Source of the DNA: Paragyromitra xinjiangensis
Taxonomy: Eukaryota > Ascomycota > Pezizomycetes > Pezizales > Discinaceae
NCBI GenBank assembly: GCA_038503065.1
Contig: JBCAMK010000003.1
Coordinates: 1,922,001 to 1,986,000 of the forward strand
Length of the DNA: 64,000 nucleotides
Reading direction: 5' to 3'
Shown: positions 59,236 through 64,000 of the stretch, one piece after another
Layout of the letters: the number at the start of each line of letters is the position of its first letter
Position numbering within the stretch: position 1 is the first letter of the stretch
Notes under the pieces: model-generated
Databases searched by the model: none
The model's input: only the letters and a program-made list of their open reading frames with translations
What the model was told of the DNA's origin: nothing
Program-made: the position numbers and the translations under genes

Positions 59236-62200
59236 CTACTTAAACAACCCACGGAGCTCCTGTGGGCGGGGTAGAAATTAGCGATCCTAATATTAAGAAC
59301 ATCAAGTATTATTCTGGTATGAGTTTATGTACCTTCAAACGCTCTCTAAGCCCTTCTACCTTCGTTGTTGGTGACAAAGAAAGGTCTACTAGAGCCAGTT
59401 TCCTTTGCTGAAAGGCCAAGACGGACTTCAGATCCACACAACGGCTTCGTTAGCTCTAGATCTCCAAATTCTGGGTATGGAAGTTTTTAATAAGCAGACC
59501 TCTTCGAAGGAGTCTTTCATGATATAACGTGTAGTTGTCACTTCTCTCGTCTGGCCAATCCGGTGAACCCGATCGAGGGCTTGCTGTTCGACCATTGGGT
59601 TCCATTGTGGCTCTAGGAGATGAACGCGACAGGCCACCGTGAGATTGAGTCTGAGACTATCAGTTACTGTGCTTATACAAAATATGTTTTGGAAGCACTT
59701 GCCCAACACTTCCACTTCCTATTGAAATTAATATGATATTAACACTAGAATCTTGGCGAAAAGAGGCGACTGCTTCCTCTCGTTTCTGAAGATTCATACT
59801 ACCGTCTAGTCGTACGTATCTCATGCCTTCCGTGTCAAGAGCGTAGCCTATCAAGTCTAGCATCTTCGTCCAATAAGAAAATACAACGCTAAAAGTGCAG
59901 TATAGAGTTAGGAGCTAGTCATTTATGCGGAATAGCGGTACCATACCTCTTTATCGGCTCATCTGACCCTTCCATTCCAGAAGCCCGGAGTTTCTCTAAT
60001 AATGATTTAACCTTAGTAGAGGGCCCACTATAGTTCAACCCTCCCATCGATATCCACTTTGCTCCCGAATGCGTATTATCTTGGGGATTTGGCGAATCTT
60101 CTGTTTCCTCGCAAATTGGGCATAGGAGCTGTGGCACTTCTTGGTCGTCTTTCTTTTTCGAGGGGGCCTGGTGTCGTAGTAAACACTTGCTACACACAAC
60201 GTGCAAGCATGATGTGCTCATCTCTGCGCGTGAATTTCCTTTTTTTATTGGGTGGTCGCAAAACTCACAAACCGCCGGGCCGGTGTCGCCGAAAAGACCT
60301 TCACTCTGAATGCTCCTATTGCCCCGAATCGATTCTGTGCATCCTCGAGATTTGTTGTACTCCTCGATCCTGTGGTTTACATCTTTTGGAAGTAATTCCT
60401 TCCCATGGTCGCATACCAGACGGAGTCTTAAAAAGGATTGGAGAATACCGAAGTAACTGTTTCCGGTGAGACTTCCAACTAAAGCTGCCTCAATCAGTGT
60501 TGTTGAGTCTCTTGTACATGCCTCATAGACCTGTCTCTCAGATGCAGAGAATTCAACATATTGCACTTGATTTGTTCGTGGGGGAAGGTCGAGTATTTTT
60601 TTGGTTCTTCTTATAGCGACAGAGCGGATTAATTGTCGAAGATTTCGAAGGCTATCCGGGTCTGCTAATTTCAGAGGATTCACTATGAGGCGGGTGAATG
60701 CGGCATTGTCATCATAGGGCCTAATCCGCAGAAATCTGACCAAAGACCCTAGGTCATTAAGCTTATTCTGGATTGGCGTTCCGGTCAAGCACCATCTATT
60801 TTTCGCTTCAAGAGAGCAAACTGCGCGTGACTGTTGCGTCGATCGCTCTCTGATAATATGAGCTGGAACCGTTTTTAGCACTTGTCACTTGCAATAGATA
60901 TCTTAGTGCCCCCACCTTCATCTAGGACAATCCGGAACCACACGATATCCTTGAGAGGAGTCCCCCGAGCTTTAGCTCTGGCATTGGGAAAGAACTCATT
61001 GCTAACAGTTGCATAAGTAGTCATGACAATGTCGAACGTGGCAAGCTTCTTGGGATCCATCTCTCTTTTGGGGCCGTGGTAGATGTAAACTTTCAACTTC
61101 CTAGCTTCCATATGCCTATATCGTGGATAGTCAAATTTATGGTTTACTTATGCTTGATAATGATGGAGTGCTCACGTATTGATTTGTTCTTGCCAGCTAC
61201 CCAATGCTTTATGAAAGTTTTAGTTAGAAATAATGTATACTATGTTTCGGGGATACTCTCAAGAACCTACTTGATTTCGGGGTTATTAGCAATGTAGTTT
61301 TGGTATGCAGCATTGGACGAGCTTGAACTGGATTAATTGTTGACTTCTCAAAAGCTTCGGCGAGGGTCATAGTGCTTGCGATTAGGGCAAGGGTAGTAAG
61401 TGATTTCCCAAGTCCCATCTGGTCTGCTAGGATCCCCCCATACTCATTTGGCAAGACAGTTGAGCTTATATGGACAGATCCCAATCCATGATGTTAGTAA
61501 CATTCATGGCCCTAATTATGAGGAACTTGGGTTTTCTGTATATACCTTCCTGAAGCAAATGAGTTGTCCTTTTGAGGCGCTTTTTCAGTTTCCTTCTCTA
61601 CCATGAATGAAAGTGCTTCTTTTTGATGTCTACTCAATAAGTTAGTATACCACCTAGACTATGAAACCTGAAAAGAACTAAAGAGGCATGCGCAGAAAGG
61701 AGTTAAAGTACCTTAACAGTGGGGTTTTTACCCATCTGCTGGGCTCCACTTGAGGTGTTTGTCCATGTTCAACTTGTTCGAAAAGGGTTGTAACCTCATC
61801 CATCACTTGGTCGGGAATTCGAACTGTGGTGAGGTTACTAGCCTGGGACGGTATTGTTAGGAAGTGTGGATTTTTGTATTGAACATGGGGTTCGTTGTGC
61901 TGTGGGTGCTGAAGAAATATCTTATTGTTTGAAAGGATATCCCCAATAGCCTCAAAAAGGCTTTCCGATCCGTAAACGCTGATAAATATTGGCAAGTTAT
62001 CGCCAACCGGCTTCCGAATTTTCTTGCTTCGAGGTACTGGGATAAAAGCTTGAAGACGGACTTGATGGTGTTCGAGTAAATTATTGATGCCTGCCGCGGT
62101 ATGCGCATCCAAAAGCCCTAAGTATTGCCCAGACTCCAAGTAAACCATTGCAGTCTTCAGTGAACTATGACATCGAAGTGTCAGTGGTGTGAGAGCGGTT

Positions 62201-62973
62201 ATATCATGATTCGCTGAGCTTGCGATTGTTGAATCTTGGATCTGTAGGGGTGCTGGGGATCAGTTTCCAAAGACTTGTCTATTCCACAGAGACTTGTTAG
62301 AGGCGGGAGACACTTACCATCCCGAAACAAATATCAGGTTCATTAACGGTCACACCTCCCATATGTGTATCTTCATCGCCATCCACTAGCACTGCTTTAT
62401 TGTCACAAGGGTTGCGCCATTAAGATCATCATAGAGTACTAACTTGGTGTTTCAGATATCTCCATGGGAGAGTTTACATGTGGGCTATCTTGTGAGAATG
62501 ATAGCGGTTCAATCACTAGATGAGAGTATGCATTCAGTAGGCGTTTCGGTTAGATAGGAAACATTGAAACTTGTATATCTCGTACATGTAGGTGCCAATA
62601 GACTCTCGTCGCCGCTGACTGTCTCTTGACACCACGAGGTGTGTCCGTAGTCCAAGGTTGGTGTACAGCGGGAGTTTGGGCTCGGGGAAGGCGATGCACG
62701 GTCATAGCTGTAACTCGGAGAAACAATGCTTGTGCAGGGCGCGAGGAAGGTTGTGGGTGAACCTGAAGAGCTATCTTCAAAGCTAGATTCTCTAGACCGT
62801 TTATTTGGGTGAGTCTGAGCTGATACTTGAAGACATAGCTTAGGTTGAAGTGTTTCTTCGATATCCCATATCGAACGCTTACGCGAGACCGGTGATTCGG
62901 TTAGACTCCTGGTTATCGGTGAAATCCCCAATACATCCTTCCTAGGCCTCTGAAGCTGCTCAGACCTGTTCAT
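59236..62973 (-). CDS. Rad5/HLTF-like SNF2 helicase with RING finger
   Basis: Thirteen exons (62571-62973, 62444-62515, 62318-62394, 61712-62241, 61546-61629, 61271-61464, 61176-61206, 60916-61115, 59947-60862, 59703-59888, 59500-59650, 59333-59425, 59236-59259) give 986 residues in consistent phase. SNF2 motifs: GGILADQMGLGKSL (about 398), VLDEAH (about 530), LTGTPIQNKLND, a C-terminal helicase lobe with VFSYWTKMLDLI and RLDGSM, SVGLNLTVA, and DRVHRIGQTREV. A RING finger sits between the lobes (about 729-785: CEFC, CLHVVCSKC, CPIC). The Rad5/HLTF group acts in replication-fork repair and ubiquitin signalling; the N-terminal 190-360 region (YLGLLDAHTAAGINNL to IFLQHP) is the one that usually precedes the ATPase in fungal members. 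One intron is GC-AG (59702), one exon is 31 nt, and donors at 62570 and 59499 are weak. An upstream ATG at 63066 is possible. Confidence 0.87.
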
Positions 62974-63732
62974 TGGGGTGTGGTTGGTGTTTGAATCTTC
63001 CCAAGCTGAAACTAAAGTAATTGCAAGTACATACTTGAAAAGTGTGTAGCAAAGTATGTAGGCCATGCGAAAACGAGGGGGCCGTGAGCTCAAAACTCTA
63101 CGTAAATTTTATAAGACGTGTCCCGCCCCCACACGTGATCCCAACTCAGGTGTACAGGTACACAGAATTCTACTCGTAATTGACTGACGTTTGTGCACTG
63201 GGCTGGGTCTGCATGCCATACAAAATCATAGGAAGTGTATAGGGCACGGGCCCAGCCCGGTGCACAAACGTCAGTCATTTACGAGTACTACGAACGAGGC
63301 CAGCCAGGCTGAGTCTGCAGGACGGATGCGAGTCCTGACACTGAGGCTCAATTATGGCCAGTAAAAAAATGTGACGATCAACCTAAACATCAGTGGCTCT
63401 GTTACATCAGTCAATAACCCTTCCTGCGGCCTCGGCTCGACCCCGCTCGCCGCAATGGAGAAAATATGGTATGGGGCAGTGCCGAATCTTCGAATCCGGG
63501 TTGGGCAAATGTGGTGCGCACATACTTGACACCTATCGATCACCTAAACGATAGCTGCCTAGAGCATGCTACATAAAAGCTAAGCTATAGTACCGAGTCG
63601 GTAAACGAGGCTCTGGGTTACTGAAGCTCATTCTACTCTTCTTTCATAGAAGGCACTATCCTAGGTTCACTGATCCAGCACAAAGTTCAATCTCTTGCGA
63701 AGTCCCAAAGACCCTGACGAACCTAAGACTAA
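62974..63732. other. Intergenic region with a MITE
   Basis: Between divergent genes. It holds the element at 63171-63287 and, at 63318-63450, a stretch partly shared with 42980-43100 (minus strand). A B-box-like GGCTCGACCCC lies at 63434-63444, but no tRNA could be folded. Confidence 0.5.
63171..63287. mobile_element. Short inverted-repeat element (MITE), intact copy
   Basis: TACTCGTAATTGACTGACG at the left end (63171) pairs with the right end (63287), which read in reverse gives TACTCGTAAATGACTGACG. The arms match for about 38 bases with two or three mismatches, through GTTTGTGCAC and GGGCTGGG. Both ends begin with TA, consistent with a TA target site. The 117-bp element is non-coding. The second copy is at 42286-42405. 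Confidence 0.82.
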
Positions 63733-64000
63733 ATGTCTATTATTCAAGCATTTGATGAAGCCTTAATCCGCTTCAAGAAAGATCTCACCGATAAGGAGAA
63801 ATTGGATTTCGCGGTCACCTCTATTGAAGACGTCTATGCTGAAGCGAAAAAGATACAAGAGAAACAAGCTGTTAGAGGTTCACTTCGCAACATGCGACGG
63901 ATGCAGCCGTACTTGAATGGGCTTACACAATTTGCTACGGTCATCGAAGTCTTCGTACAAGCTAAACCTGAGATAATGGCTTTCGTATGGGTTAGTGGCC
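63733..64000 (+). CDS. N-terminus of a NACHT/STAND (NLR)-type protein, cut by the window edge
   Basis: The frame opens at ATG 63733 and is open for 86 codons to a likely donor GTTAGT at 63991. The helical sequence contains ALIRFKKDLTDKEKLDF, then SIEDVYAEAKKIQEKQ, SLRNMRRMQPYLNGL and FATVIEVFVQAKPEIMAFVW. This matches the N-terminal helical domain (catalogued, I believe, as DUF7708) that precedes NACHT plus ankyrin, WD or TPR repeats in many fungal STAND proteins. The first intron after the FVW position is usual in that family. STAND proteins are regulated oligomerising NTPases that act in fungal immunity and nonself recognition; NACHT and repeats, if present, lie outside the window. Confidence 0.72.
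   Translation, partial: MSIIQAFDEALIRFKKDLTDKEKLDFAVTSIEDVYAEAKKIQEKQAVRGSLRNMRRMQPYLNGLTQFATVIEVFVQAKPEIMAFVWVSG

Noticed and set aside
62974..63066. Upstream ATG at 63066 as SNF2 start
   Set aside because: It adds a hydrophobic, signal-like stretch unsuited to a nuclear helicase, and the only intron there would be 29 bp; ATG 62973 is preferred but not proven.
63434..63444. B-box-like GGCTCGACCCC
   Set aside because: No cloverleaf; kept only as part of a possible shared repeat.

Overview
This window is nuclear DNA of a filamentous ascomycete (Pezizomycotina). The protein-coding genes carry short introns (mostly 50-110 bp) with fungal splice signals and CTAAC/CTGAC branch sites. The families are typically fungal: a New1/Elf1/EF-3-type ABC-F ATPase, a membrane-anchored GH3 beta-glucosidase, a bicupin oxalate decarboxylase, a DUF2235 hydrolase, a cytochrome P450 and NLR-type N-terminal domains. 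A Leotiomycete-like genome would fit, but the sequence alone does not settle the class. Gene-dense islands alternate with 3-6 kb gene-poor blocks that hold decayed coding relics and short inverted-repeat elements.

Layout. 1-1747 (-): 3'-truncated coiled-coil plus RRM-like protein. 3374-6448 (-): GH3 beta-glucosidase with an N-terminal membrane anchor. 7898-10368 (-) and 11871-about 14130 (-): two tandem, diverged paralogs of a degenerate zinc-finger family, with a 447-bp TA-flanked inverted-repeat element between them. 14131-17599: gene-poor. 17600-19563 (-): Baeyer-Villiger-type flavin monooxygenase. 19564-24149: gene-poor. 24150-25097 (+): ADP-ribosylglycohydrolase-like protein lacking its metal-binding acidic motifs, followed by a HeLo-like relic. 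26717-30177 (-): New1/EF-3-type ABC-F protein. 32467-33017 (+): frameshifted ankyrin pseudogene. 33982-35352 (+): F-box/ankyrin protein. 35959-39566 (-): large protein with a chromo-like domain. 39567-43303: gene-poor, with one copy of a 117-120 bp inverted-repeat element.

43304-45320 (+): cytochrome P450. 45629-46053: a 425-bp element with long inverted repeats. 46558-47203 (+): Mpv17/PMP22 protein. 47204-52961: gene-poor. 52962-54525 (+): secreted oxalate decarboxylase. 55849-58334 (+): DUF2235 hydrolase containing a 15-nt microexon. 59236-62973 (-): Rad5/HLTF-like SNF2 helicase with a RING finger, 13 exons and a GC-AG intron. 63171-63287: second copy of the short element. 63733-end (+): first exon of a NACHT/STAND (NLR)-type protein cut by the right edge.

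The genes do not form one pathway. The P450 and the flavin monooxygenase are 24 kb apart with no backbone synthase near either. A loose theme is signal-recognition and allorecognition-type parts (NLR N-terminus, HeLo-like relic, ankyrin/F-box proteins) plus chromatin and translation housekeeping genes. All exon joins were worked out by hand from frame, splice signals and family alignment from memory; none has been checked against transcripts or databases.
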